From contig NZ_CP038228.1 in NCBI RefSeq assembly GCF_006838285.1, forward strand, positions 3,348,001-3,412,000: a stretch of DNA of 64,000 nt. The letters run 5' to 3'. The notes under the pieces were generated by a model. The model was given only the letters and a program-made list of their open reading frames with translations, was not told the DNA's origin and searched no databases. The stretch is from Xanthomonas translucens pv. cerealis. GTDB taxonomy: Bacteria; Pseudomonadota; Gammaproteobacteria; Xanthomonadales; Xanthomonadaceae. Both the position numbers and the translations under genes were made by a program. This document shows, piece by piece, positions 28,267-37,661 of this stretch (position 1 is the first letter of the stretch; each line of letters begins with the position of its first letter).

Positions 28267-29142
28267 TCACACGATCTTGGTGCGCCGCCACCATTGCGTG
28301 ACTTTTTCCTCGCGCACCAGGGTGAACAGGCCGGCGCCCAGGATCAGCGCGATGCCGACCAGCATCGGCCAGTCCAGGTGATCGTGGAACAGCCAGTAGC
28401 CGAAACCGATCGCCCACAGCATCTGGCTGTACTGGGTCGGCGCCACCGCGCTGACCGGCGCCAGCTGCGACGCGTACATCAGGAAGATCGCCGCCAGCCC
28501 CGCGAGCAGGCCATAGCCGGCCAGCAGCACCCATTGCTGCCAGGTCGGCCACACGAACGTCGGCAGCATCAGCAACCCGCCCATCAGCAACGGGCCGAGC
28601 ACGCAGGCGCTGTACAGGGTCAGGCGCTTCTCGCCCGGCCCGGCCATGCGCAGGCTGATCACCGACACCGCCCCGACCAAGCCGCAGACGATGGCCGCGA
28701 CATGGCCCTGGCTCAGGTGCCGGAAGCCCGGCCGCAATACGATCAGCACGCCGACGAAGCCGACGATCACCGCCAGCCAGCGCCGCCAGCGCACTTCCTC
28801 CTTGAGCAACAGCACCGACAGCACGGTGACGAAGATCGGCATCAGGAAGATCAGCGCGAACGCCTCGGCCATCGGCAACAGGGTGAAGGCGGTGACCGCC
28901 GACAGATTGCCGACCGCACCGGTGAACGCGCGCAGCAGCCAGATGCTGGGGCGCTGCGCCACCACCACCTCGCGCCAGCGGTCGCCGCGCTTCTTCAGGA
29001 ACGGCAGCGCGGTGAGCATCAGCAACGCGCCGAAGAACACCACCTCGTAGGCCGGCAGCGTGCCTTCCAGGCCCTTCACGAACGCGTCGCTGACCGAATA
29101 AGCGGCATAGCAGGCGAAACCGAGCAGCACACCTTTGAGCAT
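28267..29142 (-). CDS. EamA/DMT-family transporter
   Basis: A 291-residue inner-membrane protein with ten predicted helices arranged as two EamA repeats (about 1-140 and 150-285). Visible family features are the N-terminal CYAAYSVSDAFVKGLEG, AFTLLPMAEAFALIFLMPIFVTVLSVLLLKEE, and the mirror motif APVSAVAPTQYSQMLWAIGFGY in the second repeat. It is probably a drug/metabolite exporter with unknown substrate. ATG 29142 places the first helix directly at the N-terminus. It is divergent from the methyltransferase gene, with about 60 bases between starts. Confidence 0.87.
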   Translation of the reverse strand: MLKGVLLGFACYAAYSVSDAFVKGLEGTLPAYEVVFFGALLMLTALPFLKKRGDRWREVVVAQRPSIWLLRAFTGAVGNLSAVTAFTLLPMAEAFALIFLMPIFVTVLSVLLLKEEVRWRRWLAVIVGFVGVLIVLRPGFRHLSQGHVAAIVCGLVGAVSVISLRMAGPGEKRLTLYSACVLGPLLMGGLLMLPTFVWPTWQQWVLLAGYGLLAGLAAIFLMYASQLAPVSAVAPTQYSQMLWAIGFGYWLFHDHLDWPMLVGIALILGAGLFTLVREEKVTQWWRRTKIV

Positions 29143-29206
29143 CGCGGATCCTGGCAGCTGGCGCCGCGCGCGGCGTCGGTCATTGAAGGGAGAGGACGGC
29201 GTCATT

Positions 29207-30268
29207 ATGCGTCGCCATCGCCACGGCCACCATGACGGCTCGCTGCAGCCAACACGCGCGCGAGCCACGTGCCGCTGTGCGGACTGCGCCGCCGTCGCCG
29301 ATGATTCCCGTGCCAGGCACGCCGCGGCAGCGCCAGCGCAGGACGTCGCAACGGGCCTCGGTTACGATGCCCTCCCCCGTATCGACGACCCGGCCTCGCG
29401 CAGCGCGCGCTGGCGCATCGCCTCCCTCGACGTGACCCATTCCACCGGCCCCCTGCTGACCCGCCCGCTCGCCAACGCGCTGCTTGTCGCACGCGATGGC
29501 GGCGCCGCCACCTGGACCGGGTCGCTGGATCTGCAGCGCAGCGAGGGCCAGGCCCTGCTCGCCACTGACAGCTGGCAGTGGCATGGACAGGCGTATCCGT
29601 ATCCGTCCAAGCTCAAGGACCGCACGATCTACCACTGGGACGGCGACGAGTTCGCGCCGGTGTCGCGCTTCGGCGGCGCGCTGATCAAGCTGGTGCCGAC
29701 CGAATGGGGCGCACCGACCTTCGAGATCGACGGCATCAAGATGCTGCCGAGCGCGCAGCTGTCGCCGTTCGAGGACGCGCGGCGCAAGGTCGCGCTGATC
29801 GAACCGCGCGGCAAGCGGGTGCTCGACACCTGCGGCGGGCTGGGCTATTTCGCCGCCTGCGCGCTGGAGGCCGGCGTGACGCAGCTGCACTCGTTCGAGA
29901 AGAACGCCGACGTGCTGTGGCTGCGCACGCTCAACCCGTGGTCGCCGGATCCGGCCGCCAGCGATGGGCGCCTGCAGCTGGAACACGCGGACGTCGGCCA
30001 AGCCATCGGTGCCATCGCCAGCGATTCGGTGGATGCGCTGCTGCACGACCCGCCACGCTTCGGCATCGCCGGCGAGCTGTATTCGCAGGCGTTCTACGAC
30101 CAGCTCGCGCGGGTGCTGCGCCGCGGCGGACGGCTGTTCCACTACACCGGCAGCCCGAACAAACTGACCAGCGGCCGCGACGTGCCGCGCGAGGTGGCCA
30201 AGCGCCTGGAGAAGGCCGGCTTCCGCGCAGAACTCGCGCTGGACGGGGTGCTGGCGACGCGCCGCTAG
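29207..30268 (+). CDS. SAM-dependent methyltransferase (spermidine-synthase-like)
   Basis: The C-terminal 200 residues form a class I methyltransferase: KRVLDTCGGLGYFAACALEAG (SAM-binding motif I), SFEKNADVLWL (motif II acidic residue), DALLHDPPRFG (motif IV, DPP) and LRRGGRLFHYTGSPN. The upstream part contains YPSKLKDRTIYHWDGDEFAP. Two related enzyme types fit: a spermidine-synthase-like or an RNA/small-molecule methyltransferase. The N-terminal 60 codons after ATG 29207 are Arg/His-rich and unlike the family, so the true start is probably downstream or was altered by a frameshift; no in-frame ATG exists until the core. Confidence 0.75.
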   Translation: MRRHRHGHHDGSLQPTRARATCRCADCAAVADDSRARHAAAAPAQDVATGLGYDALPRIDDPASRSARWRIASLDVTHSTGPLLTRPLANALLVARDGGAATWTGSLDLQRSEGQALLATDSWQWHGQAYPYPSKLKDRTIYHWDGDEFAPVSRFGGALIKLVPTEWGAPTFEIDGIKMLPSAQLSPFEDARRKVALIEPRGKRVLDTCGGLGYFAACALEAGVTQLHSFEKNADVLWLRTLNPWSPDPAASDGRLQLEHADVGQAIGAIASDSVDALLHDPPRFGIAGELYSQAFYDQLARVLRRGGRLFHYTGSPNKLTSGRDVPREVAKRLEKAGFRAELALDGVLATRR

Positions 30269-30360
30269 GCTGTCTCGATTCGAGCGTAGTCCTTGCAGGA
30301 GCCGCGCCGGGTCGCCTCCGGCCACCGGCAAAGATGGGCCTGACCACATCAGAAAAAGGC

Positions 30361-30432
30361 ATCGGGGGCTGAAGCCTCTCCTACAGTGGATTCAACCGGC
30401 TTGCCGCACGCCCTTGTAGGCTTCAGCCGCGA
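30361..30432. repeat. REP-like palindrome pair
   Basis: Inverted copies of the dispersed motif: GGGGCTGAAGCCTCTCCTACA and TGTAGGCTTCAGCCGCGAC. They lie between the converging methyltransferase and LysR genes, where no other feature is seen. Confidence 0.6.
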
Positions 30433-30520
30433 CAGACAACCCATCGCGACCGCTGACCCAACGCCATCCGCAGCCGCTTCCGCACCATGTAAAACACTGG
30501 AAAAGACTGTCGCGCTGCCT

Positions 30521-31414
30521 TCACACCGAAGCGGCAATCTGCTCGCGCAACCAGCGATGCGCCGGATCGCGATGCACGCGCTCGTGCCAGAGCATGGCCA
30601 TCTCGTAACCGGCCACGGGCACCGGCGGTGCGCACACCTTCAGCCCGGAATGCGCGCGCACCACCCGCTCCGGCAGCATCGCCACCAGATCGGTACGCCG
30701 CAGCACGTCGATGACGAACAAAAAATGCGGCACCGACAGCACCACCCGGCGCTGCAGCCCGCGCGCGTGCAGCGCCGCGTCGGTGACGCCGCTGAAACCG
30801 CCGCCATCCGGCGACACGATCACATGCTCGAGCTTGCAGAATTGCGCCAGCGTCGGCCGCCGCTGCAGCCGCGGATGCTCGGCGCGGCCGACCAGCACAT
30901 AGTCCTCGGCGAACAGCGTGCGTTGGCGCAGGTGCGGCGGCGCGCCATCGCGGGTGTGCAGGGCCAGGTCGATCTCACCCTGCTCGGCCTGGCGCGCGAT
31001 CTGCAACGGCGCCATTTCCAGCACCGCCAATCGCGTGCCCGGCGCCGCGCTGCGCAGTGCTGCCAGCGCCGGCAGCAGGATGGTCGATTCGCCGTAATCG
31101 GTCGCGGCCACGCGCCAGCGGTTACTCGCCTGCGCGGGGTCGAACGGCGTATCCGCCGCCACGGCGCGCTGCAGCGCCTCCAGCGCCTGCCGCAGCGGCG
31201 CGCGCAAGGCCTCGGCACGCGCGGTCGGGCGCATGCCGCGCGGACCGGGCAGCAGCAGTGGATCGTCCAGCGCGGCGCGCAATTTCGCCAGGTGCACGCT
31301 GACCGAGGGCTGCGACAGGTGCAGGCGCGCGGCGGCGCGGGTCACGTTGTGCTCGGCGAGCAGCGCGTCCAGGGTCAGCAGCAGGTTCAGGTCCAGACGT
31401 CCGAAATCAAGCAT
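30521..31414 (-). CDS. LysR-family transcriptional regulator
   Basis: A 297-residue regulator. The N-terminal winged HTH (1-62) is classic: LDLNLLLTLDALLAEHNVTRAAARLHLSQPSVSVHLAKLRAALDD. The C-terminal effector domain (about 90-295) has the periplasmic-binding-protein fold of NodD/PcpR-like members. It is divergently arranged with the flavodoxin-fold quinone reductase gene (84 bases between starts), so it most likely activates or represses that gene in response to a quinone or electrophile. The inducer cannot be read from sequence. Confidence 0.9.
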   Translation of the reverse strand: MLDFGRLDLNLLLTLDALLAEHNVTRAAARLHLSQPSVSVHLAKLRAALDDPLLLPGPRGMRPTARAEALRAPLRQALEALQRAVAADTPFDPAQASNRWRVAATDYGESTILLPALAALRSAAPGTRLAVLEMAPLQIARQAEQGEIDLALHTRDGAPPHLRQRTLFAEDYVLVGRAEHPRLQRRPTLAQFCKLEHVIVSPDGGGFSGVTDAALHARGLQRRVVLSVPHFLFVIDVLRRTDLVAMLPERVVRAHSGLKVCAPPVPVAGYEMAMLWHERVHRDPAHRWLREQIAASV

Positions 31415-31498
31415 GGCTATAGCTGGAATTCCCGCAATTCATTTCAACTATAGCGGGCTGGGGCCTACCTTGGCTGCATCCCATTTCCGAGGTCGCCC
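31415..31498. promoter_or_regulatory. Divergent promoter/operator for LysR and quinone reductase
   Basis: The 84-base intergenic region contains two copies of CTATAG (31417-31422 and 31448-31453) spaced 31 bases centre to centre, about three helical turns, plus a GAATTC palindrome between them. This fits a LysR binding region of RBS/ABS type. Confidence 0.5.
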
Positions 31499-32326
31499 AT
31501 GAACGTGCTGCTGGTCTATGCCCACCCCGAACCCACTTCGCTCAACGGCGCGCTCAAGGACTTCGCCGTGCAACGCCTGCAGGCCGCCGGGCACCACGTG
31601 CAGGTATCGGACCTGTATGCGACGCAGTGGAAGCCGACGCTCGACGCACAGGACAGCCTGGATGGCGCGGCCGGCGATCGCTTCGATCCGTCGCTGGACT
31701 CCAAGCGCGCCTTCGCCAACGGCCGCCAAAGCGCGGACATCGCCGCCGAGCAGGACAAGCTGCGCTGGGCCGACGCCGTGCTGCTGCAGTTTCCGCTGTG
31801 GTGGTTCTCGATGCCGGCGATCCTGAAAGGCTGGGTGGACCGCGTCTATGCGTATGGCTTCGCCTACGGTGTCGGCGAACATTCCGACGCGCGCTGGGGC
31901 GACCGCTATGGCGAGGGCAACATGGCCGGCAAGCGCGCGATGTTGATCGTCACCACCGGCGGCTGGGAATCGCATTACGCGCCGCGCGGCATCAACGGCC
32001 CGATCGAAGACGTGCTGTTCCCGATCCAGCACGGCATCCTGCACTACCCCGGCTTCGACGTGCTGCCGCCGTTCGTGGTCTATCGCAGCAGCCGCATGGA
32101 CGCCGATCGGTTCGCGCAGATCCGCGACACGCTCGGCCAGCGCCTGGACACGCTGTGGAGCGCCGCGCCAATCGCGTTCCGCAAGCAGAACGGCGGCGAC
32201 TATGCCATGCCGGAGCTGACCCTGCGGCCGCAGATCGCCCAGGGCCAGGTCGGGTTCGCCGCGCATGTGACGGACTCAGAGGAAGAGGCATCGCCCGCAT
32301 ACGACCAGCGGATCCCTCAGACGTGA
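31499..32326 (+). CDS. NAD(P)H dehydrogenase (quinone), flavodoxin fold
   Basis: A 275-residue member of the NQO1/KefF (Flavodoxin_2) family. The N-terminal strand and FMN/FAD phosphate loop read NVLLVYAHPEPTSLNGAL; further motifs are FPLWWFSMPAILKGWVDRVYAYGFAYG and the GGWESHYAPRGINGPIEDVLFPI segment around the flavin. It would carry out two-electron reduction of quinones, protecting against redox stress in the cytoplasm. A GAGG site precedes ATG 31499. It is divergent from its probable LysR regulator. Confidence 0.88.
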   Translation: MNVLLVYAHPEPTSLNGALKDFAVQRLQAAGHHVQVSDLYATQWKPTLDAQDSLDGAAGDRFDPSLDSKRAFANGRQSADIAAEQDKLRWADAVLLQFPLWWFSMPAILKGWVDRVYAYGFAYGVGEHSDARWGDRYGEGNMAGKRAMLIVTTGGWESHYAPRGINGPIEDVLFPIQHGILHYPGFDVLPPFVVYRSSRMDADRFAQIRDTLGQRLDTLWSAAPIAFRKQNGGDYAMPELTLRPQIAQGQVGFAAHVTDSEEEASPAYDQRIPQT

Positions 32327-32388
32327 AGCGCAGCGTTGGACGGTAGGATGGCGCCTGCGGCGAATGCGCCGCGCCTGCCATCGGAACC

Positions 32389-33492
32389 ATGCCGTACGTC
32401 GCCGCACCTGCGTTCGCCCGCCTACTCACCCTGTGCACCATTCTGCTACTCGGCGCCTGCGCCACGCAGGCACCGCGCGCGCCCGAGCGCACGCCGACCG
32501 AGATCAAGGCCGACATCGCGCGGCGCATCCCGGCCGCCATCCCCGACCGCAGCGGCTGGGCCAACGACGTGTACGTGGCGCTGTCCTCGCAGGAACTGGC
32601 CACCAGCGCCGACAACATCTGCGCGGTGCTGGCGGTGATCGAACAGGAATCCACCTACCAGGCCAATCCGCCGGTGCCCGGCCTGGGCAAGATCGCGCGC
32701 GCCGAACTCGGCCGCCGCGCGTCGGCATTGCATGTGCCCGCGTTCATGCTCGACGCCGCACTGGCGGTAAATTCACCGAATGGCCGCAGCTACGGCCAAC
32801 GCATCGGCGCCGCGCGCACCGAGCAGGAACTGAGCGCCATCTTCGAAGACTTCGCCGGCAGCGTGCCGCTGGGCCAACGCCTGTTCGGCGGCCTCAACCC
32901 GGTGCATACCGGCGGTCCGATGCAGGTGAGCATCGCCTTCGCCGAGGCCCATACCGACGGCTATCCGTACCCGTTGCAGGACGCGGTGCGCCACGAGGTG
33001 TTCGGTCGTCGCGGCGGCGTGTGGTTCGGCACCCGCCATCTGCTCGGCTACCCGAGCGACTACGACACGCTGCTGTACCGCTTCGCCGACTTCAACGCCG
33101 GCTGGTACGCCAGCCGCAATGCGGCGTTCCAGGCGGCATTGGCGAAGGCCAGCGGCACCGGCCTGGCGCTGGACGGCGATCTGTTGATCCCCGGCAGCGA
33201 CATCGACCAGCCCGGTGCCACCGAGCGCGTTGCACGCAGCCTGGGCGCGCGCCTGGCGCTGGACGACAAGGAGATCCGCCGCGCCCTGCAGCGCGGCAAC
33301 GCCGCCGATTTCGGCGACACAGCGCTCTACCGCAAGGTGTTCGCGCTGGCCGAACGCAGCGCCGGCAAGCCATTGCCGCGCGCGATCCTGCCAGGCATCA
33401 CCCTGCAAAGCCCGAAGATCACCCGCACCCTCACCACCGCCTGGTTCGCCCAGCGCGTCGCCGAACGCTGGCGCCGTTGCATGGGCAAGTAA
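32389..33492 (+). CDS. DUF1615 lipoprotein
   Basis: A 367-residue protein with a lipoprotein signal peptide: hydrophobic stretch then LLGAC (lipobox Cys at about 25). The mature protein matches the DUF1615 pattern: GWANDVYVAL, ICAVLAVIEQESTYQANPPVPGL, PMQVSIAFAEAHT and FADFNAGWYASRNAAFQ. The IEQESTYQ stretch recalls the catalytic Glu of lysozyme-like domains, so a peptidoglycan-active role is possible. It is outer- or inner-membrane anchored; no partner genes lie beside it. Confidence 0.8.
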   Translation: MPYVAAPAFARLLTLCTILLLGACATQAPRAPERTPTEIKADIARRIPAAIPDRSGWANDVYVALSSQELATSADNICAVLAVIEQESTYQANPPVPGLGKIARAELGRRASALHVPAFMLDAALAVNSPNGRSYGQRIGAARTEQELSAIFEDFAGSVPLGQRLFGGLNPVHTGGPMQVSIAFAEAHTDGYPYPLQDAVRHEVFGRRGGVWFGTRHLLGYPSDYDTLLYRFADFNAGWYASRNAAFQAALAKASGTGLALDGDLLIPGSDIDQPGATERVARSLGARLALDDKEIRRALQRGNAADFGDTALYRKVFALAERSAGKPLPRAILPGITLQSPKITRTLTTAWFAQRVAERWRRCMGK

Positions 33493-33682
33493 CACCGGCA
33501 GACAGGTCCGACGGGCGGCGCGACTTCGGCTTGTCCACCCACGCGATGGCGGCGGCGACGCCCGCTGCGCGCAATGCGCCCGCACGCGAATGGCATCCAT
33601 CATGGCCCTTGTTTGCGCCGATCCGCACATGCTGCACGTGCGGAGCCGCCTACACGGCGTCAGCCGCGCATCGCAACCGTGC

Positions 33683-35770
33683 TCAGCGACGATCGTCCAG
33701 CACCGCCACGTCCTCCGGCGCCAGCTGCACCACATCGCTGGCCGCCCCCGCGCCCAGCAGCGAGCGCATCGGCGCCGGCAGGCGCACCTGCTGCGCATCG
33801 CTGCCGTGGTTGATCAGCACCAGCACGCGGCGGCGGCCATCGCTGCGCACGCCGACCTCCACGTCCTGCGGCACGTCCGCCAACGGTGCGCGCACCTGCG
33901 CATCGCGCAGCCAGTCGCCGGTGAGGCGATCGAGCGTGGCATCGTCCAGCCAGGCGCCGACATAGCTGATGCGGCCCTTGCCGACCCGCCGGGTCAGCAC
34001 CGCCGGCGCGCCGTCCAGCCAGCCGTTGGCCTGGCCGTAGCGCAACGGCACCTCGGTCTGCGCCGCGCGCGCCTGCAGCTGCTCGGCCCAGATCTTCGCA
34101 CTGCCCTCGCCGGCCGCACCGGCAACCGGGATCGGCCTGTCCAACGCATAGAACTGCTGCACGCGGCCGCCCAGCAGCTCAGCCAGCGGGCCGGGCTGGC
34201 GCTGCGGCTGCAAACCGTTGTCGGCGTTCTTCATCGCGCTGCGCGGGCCCAGTACCAGATGCCCGCCGCGTTCGACATAGGCCTTCAGCCGCTGCGCCTG
34301 CGCCTCGCTGAGCACGTTGAGCGACGGCGCGACCACCAGCTTGTAACCACCCAGCGGCGCCAGCGCCGAGACCACATCGACCACCTGCGCCTGCTGCCGC
34401 AGCGGCCGGTAGAACGACTTCATCTGCACGACCGGGTCGAAGTCGGCCGAATGCTTCTGGAAACCCAGTGCCCAGCGGCTGTCGAAATCGTTGATCAACG
34501 CCACGTCCGCGTGCGGCGTGGTGCCCGCCAGCGCCGCGCCGGCCTTGGCGAACTCCGCGCCGACCTGCTGGATCTCCGCATACACCGGCACCGGCTCGCC
34601 ATCGGCGCCGACCAGGGTGCCGTGGTATTCCTCCTGCCCGTTCGGCGCGGCGCGCCACTGCCAGTAAGAGACCGCATCGGCGCCGTGCGCCACCGCCTGC
34701 CAGGCCATCGCCCGCACCTGGCCCTTGCGCAGCGCCACGTTGGTCGCGCGCCAGTTGACGAAGCCCGGCTGGGTTTCCATCACCCAATAGTTGCGCTGCT
34801 TGTAGCCGCGGGTGAGGTCGTGCCGCGCCGCGTTGTCCACCCAGTCGTAGCGTTCGCCGGCAACGTAGTCGTCCCACGCGGCGATGTCGAGCACGTCGTG
34901 CACGGTGTAGGCGTCGAAGCCGGCGAACCAGCCCATGGTGTTGGTGGTGATGAACTGGCGCGGATCGGCGTGCGGGCGGATGGCCGCGATCTGGTTGCGC
35001 GAATAGTCGGCCCAGGTATCGCTGACGAAGCGCTTCCACTCCAGCAGCAACGCCGGATTCTCCTCGTCCTCGCGCACCGGGATCTGCGCGAAGTCGTTGT
35101 AGGTCTGGCTCCAGTACGCGGTCGCCCAGCGCCGGTTCAATGCCTCGATGCTGCCGTACTTGCGCTGCAGCCAGGCATGGAACTGCGCCTTGGCTTCCGG
35201 ATCGAACGAGGCCTGTGCGTATTCGTTGTCCAGTTGCCAGCCGACCACATGCCGATTGCGCCCATAGCGCTGCGCCATCTGTTCGGCGATGGCATTGGCG
35301 AAACGGCGGTAGCGCGCACTGGCGAAGGAAAACTGCTGGCGGTTGCCGTGCTCGTCGCGCACGCCGTCCTGGCCGACGCGCAGCGTGTCCGGATAGGCCT
35401 GGGTCAGCCACGCCGGCGGCGCCGCGGTCGGCGTGCCGAGCACCACCACGATGCGGTGGCGCGCCGCCGCGGCGATGGCGCGGTCCAGCCACCCGAAGTC
35501 GTATTGGCCCTCGCGCGGCTCCATGCGGCTCCACGCAAACTCGCCAATCCGCACCACGCGCACGTGCGCCGCCTGCATCAGCGCCAAGTCGCGCTCCCAT
35601 TGCGCCTCCGGCCACTGCTCCGGATACCAGGCCACGCCCAGCAGCAACGGCGCAGCGTCGGCGTAGCGGGTGGCCTGCGCGCGGGCATCGGGCAACGCGG
35701 CGCTCAGGGCGAACAAGGCAGCGCACACCAGCGCGATCGCGCGCTGCGGGAACCAGGAAGGCGATGACAT
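33683..35770 (-). CDS. Secreted beta-galactosidase, GH42
   Basis: A 695-residue enzyme with a signal peptide ending near ARAQA (residue 33). The catalytic TIM barrel has the GH42 N-terminal motif GVAWYPEQWPEAQWERDL, acid/base Glu at about 183 in WQLDNEYAQ, the SDTWADYSRNQI helix and the nucleophile Glu at about 332 in WVMETQPG. Then come the trimerisation domain (about 420-630; LVVAPSLNVLSEAQAQRLKAYVERGG) and a small C-terminal beta domain. It would release galactose from plant galactans or galactosides in the periplasm or outside. No transporter genes are adjacent. The gap 33493-33682 holds nothing recognised. Confidence 0.9.
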   Translation of the reverse strand: MSSPSWFPQRAIALVCAALFALSAALPDARAQATRYADAAPLLLGVAWYPEQWPEAQWERDLALMQAAHVRVVRIGEFAWSRMEPREGQYDFGWLDRAIAAAARHRIVVVLGTPTAAPPAWLTQAYPDTLRVGQDGVRDEHGNRQQFSFASARYRRFANAIAEQMAQRYGRNRHVVGWQLDNEYAQASFDPEAKAQFHAWLQRKYGSIEALNRRWATAYWSQTYNDFAQIPVREDEENPALLLEWKRFVSDTWADYSRNQIAAIRPHADPRQFITTNTMGWFAGFDAYTVHDVLDIAAWDDYVAGERYDWVDNAARHDLTRGYKQRNYWVMETQPGFVNWRATNVALRKGQVRAMAWQAVAHGADAVSYWQWRAAPNGQEEYHGTLVGADGEPVPVYAEIQQVGAEFAKAGAALAGTTPHADVALINDFDSRWALGFQKHSADFDPVVQMKSFYRPLRQQAQVVDVVSALAPLGGYKLVVAPSLNVLSEAQAQRLKAYVERGGHLVLGPRSAMKNADNGLQPQRQPGPLAELLGGRVQQFYALDRPIPVAGAAGEGSAKIWAEQLQARAAQTEVPLRYGQANGWLDGAPAVLTRRVGKGRISYVGAWLDDATLDRLTGDWLRDAQVRAPLADVPQDVEVGVRSDGRRRVLVLINHGSDAQQVRLPAPMRSLLGAGAASDVVQLAPEDVAVLDDRR

Positions 35771-36189
35771 AGGCGGGCTCGGCGATGGAAGGAACGGCAG
35801 CCGGTGGATCCGCTCAGCCGCCAGCGCTCATTGTGCACGCCTGCGCCAGGCGCGCACTTGCGCAACTTGCCGAACCTGGATGCGCAACTGTGCACAACGC
35901 GGGCAAAACGGCGGCGCGCGGCAACGGATTGAGCAGCGCAGCACCGGGTATCATGCACGCGCTGGCCAGGCACACGCGCTCATTCAGCACGCTGTCGGTC
36001 GGCATCCACCTGTTTCAGGACATGCTCGCGACGGTCCTGCCCCTTCGCGAATGCATCCTTGCCTCCCTAGGCGTTTCGCCTCATTTGCCGCCGCTGGCGC
36101 ATGCACCGATTGTCGATGTCATGTTGACCGGGTAGCGTCGCGCCCTGGCACACGCCCCCTTTCCCCTTTCCCCTTTCCCGGATACAAGC
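35771..36189. other. Intergenic region with CCCCTTT tandem repeat
   Basis: The 419-base gap between the divergent beta-galactosidase and xylanase genes. It must hold both promoters. Three tandem CCCCTTT units at about 36,155-36,176 lie just upstream of the xylanase start. No convincing ORF. Confidence 0.5.
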
Positions 36190-37407
36190 ATGACACCACC
36201 ACGGATCCTAGCCACCCTGCTGGCGATGACCACAGCAATCCTTTCCACTGCGCCCGCCCTGGCGCAGAACGTCACCGTCACCCCAAGCCAGACCTATCAG
36301 ACCATCCAGGGATTCGGCGGCATGAACGGCGCCGGCTGGATCGCCGACCTCACGCCAGCCCAGGTCGATCTGGCCTTCGGCAGCGACAATGGCCAGATCG
36401 GCCTGTCGATCATGCGCATGCGCATCGCACCTTCTAGCTCCGACTGGGACGTGCAGGTCCCGGCCGCGGTGCGCGCACGCGCGCATGGCGCGGTATTGCT
36501 GGCCACGCCATGGTCGCCGCCTGCGTACATGAAGTCGAACAACAGCCTCAACAACGGCGGCAAGCTGCTGCCGCAGTATTACGGCGCCTACGCCAAGCAC
36601 CTGCTGGATTTCGCCAGCTACATGTCGGGCAAGGGCGCGCCGCTGTATGCGCTGTCCATGCAGAACGAGCCGGACTGGCACCCGGGCTACGAGTCGGCAG
36701 AATGGAACGCCAGCGACTTCGCCAACTTCCTCAGCGCCCAGGGCGGTGGATTCGGCAACCTGAAAGTGCTCGCCGGCGAGTCGTTGAACTTCAATGCCAC
36801 CCTGAACGATGCCTTCCTCAACAGCAGCGGCAGCCAGCACGTGGACATCATCGGCGGGCATCTGTACGGGGCGACGCCGAAGGACGATCCTCTGGCACGC
36901 AGCAAGGGCAAGTCTCTGTGGATGACCGAGCACTACACCGACAACACCGACGGTAACGCCTGGCCGTCCGCGCTCGGCGTGGCGAGCGAGCTGCACAAGA
37001 GCATGGCAGCCAACTACAGCGCCTACATCTGGTGGTACATCCGGCGCAGCTACGGCCTGATCACCGAGGGCGGCACAGTCAGCAAGCGCGGCTACGCGAT
37101 GGCGCAATACGCGCGCTTCGTGCGCCCCGGCGCCAAACGGATCGACGCCACCGCCGCGCCGTACAGCGATGTCGCGGTCACCGCCTACAAGCGCGCCGAC
37201 AACAAGATCGTGCTGGTCGCGGTCAATACAGGCACCCAGTACCGCGAACTGAAGGTCACCCTGCCCAGCGGCAGCGCGGCCAGCTTCACCAAGTACAGTA
37301 CCTCGGCCAGCGTCAATGTCGGCTATGGCGGCAGGTACCAGATCAGCAACGGCCGGACCGCGTTCTATGTAGATCCGCAGAGCGTGGCGACGTTCATCAG
37401 CAACTGA
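36190..37407 (+). CDS. xynC: Secreted glucuronoxylanase, GH30 subfamily 8
   Basis: A 405-residue endoxylanase. A signal peptide ends at ALAQ (26). The (beta/alpha)8 domain has IQGFGGMNGAGW, the acid/base Glu at about 160 in MQNEPDW, and the nucleophile Glu at about 247 in WMTEHYT. The WYIRRSYG motif (282-289) supplies the Tyr/Arg pair that in XynC/XynA-type enzymes binds the 4-O-methylglucuronic acid side chain. This makes it a glucuronoxylan-specific enzyme cutting one residue from each glucuronic substituent. The C-terminal beta-sandwich (about 310-405) is typical of GH30. It is probably a type II secretion substrate for plant cell-wall attack. Confidence 0.9.
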   Translation: MTPPRILATLLAMTTAILSTAPALAQNVTVTPSQTYQTIQGFGGMNGAGWIADLTPAQVDLAFGSDNGQIGLSIMRMRIAPSSSDWDVQVPAAVRARAHGAVLLATPWSPPAYMKSNNSLNNGGKLLPQYYGAYAKHLLDFASYMSGKGAPLYALSMQNEPDWHPGYESAEWNASDFANFLSAQGGGFGNLKVLAGESLNFNATLNDAFLNSSGSQHVDIIGGHLYGATPKDDPLARSKGKSLWMTEHYTDNTDGNAWPSALGVASELHKSMAANYSAYIWWYIRRSYGLITEGGTVSKRGYAMAQYARFVRPGAKRIDATAAPYSDVAVTAYKRADNKIVLVAVNTGTQYRELKVTLPSGSAASFTKYSTSASVNVGYGGRYQISNGRTAFYVDPQSVATFISN

Positions 37408-37468
37408 GCGTTTGCGTTGCCGCGCCCGGACTGATCGTCCGTTCGCCACAGCGCACGATGCAGGGAAG

Positions 37469-37493
37469 ATCTGCGGCCCGACGGGCCGCAGAT
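37469..37493 (+). terminator. Hairpin downstream of xynC
   Basis: An 11-bp perfect stem ATCTGCGGCCC/GGGCCGCAGAT with three-base loop, 61 bases after the stop codon. No T-run. The rest of 37,408-37,661 shows no gene. Confidence 0.5.
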
Positions 37494-37661
37494 GCGTCCG
37501 ACCACGCATGCTGCGCGTCGCGACCGTGCCGCAACCTCCACGCATCGCAGTGTTCGTGTGAGCGCGGCCTTCTGCGTGCAGATGGATACGCGCTCGTTTT
37601 CTATCTGCCTGGCGACATGCACAGGCAGCTGCGTCGGCGCAGATGCCACGCTGCGCCGCTA

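Noticed and set aside
33215..35767. 850-codon plus-strand frame over the beta-galactosidase
   Set aside because: Antisense shadow with low-complexity composition; the GH42 gene has both catalytic Glu motifs.
36155..36176. CCCCTTT repeats as a phase-variable promoter tract
   Set aside because: Only three units and no promoter elements positioned around them; possible but unsupported.
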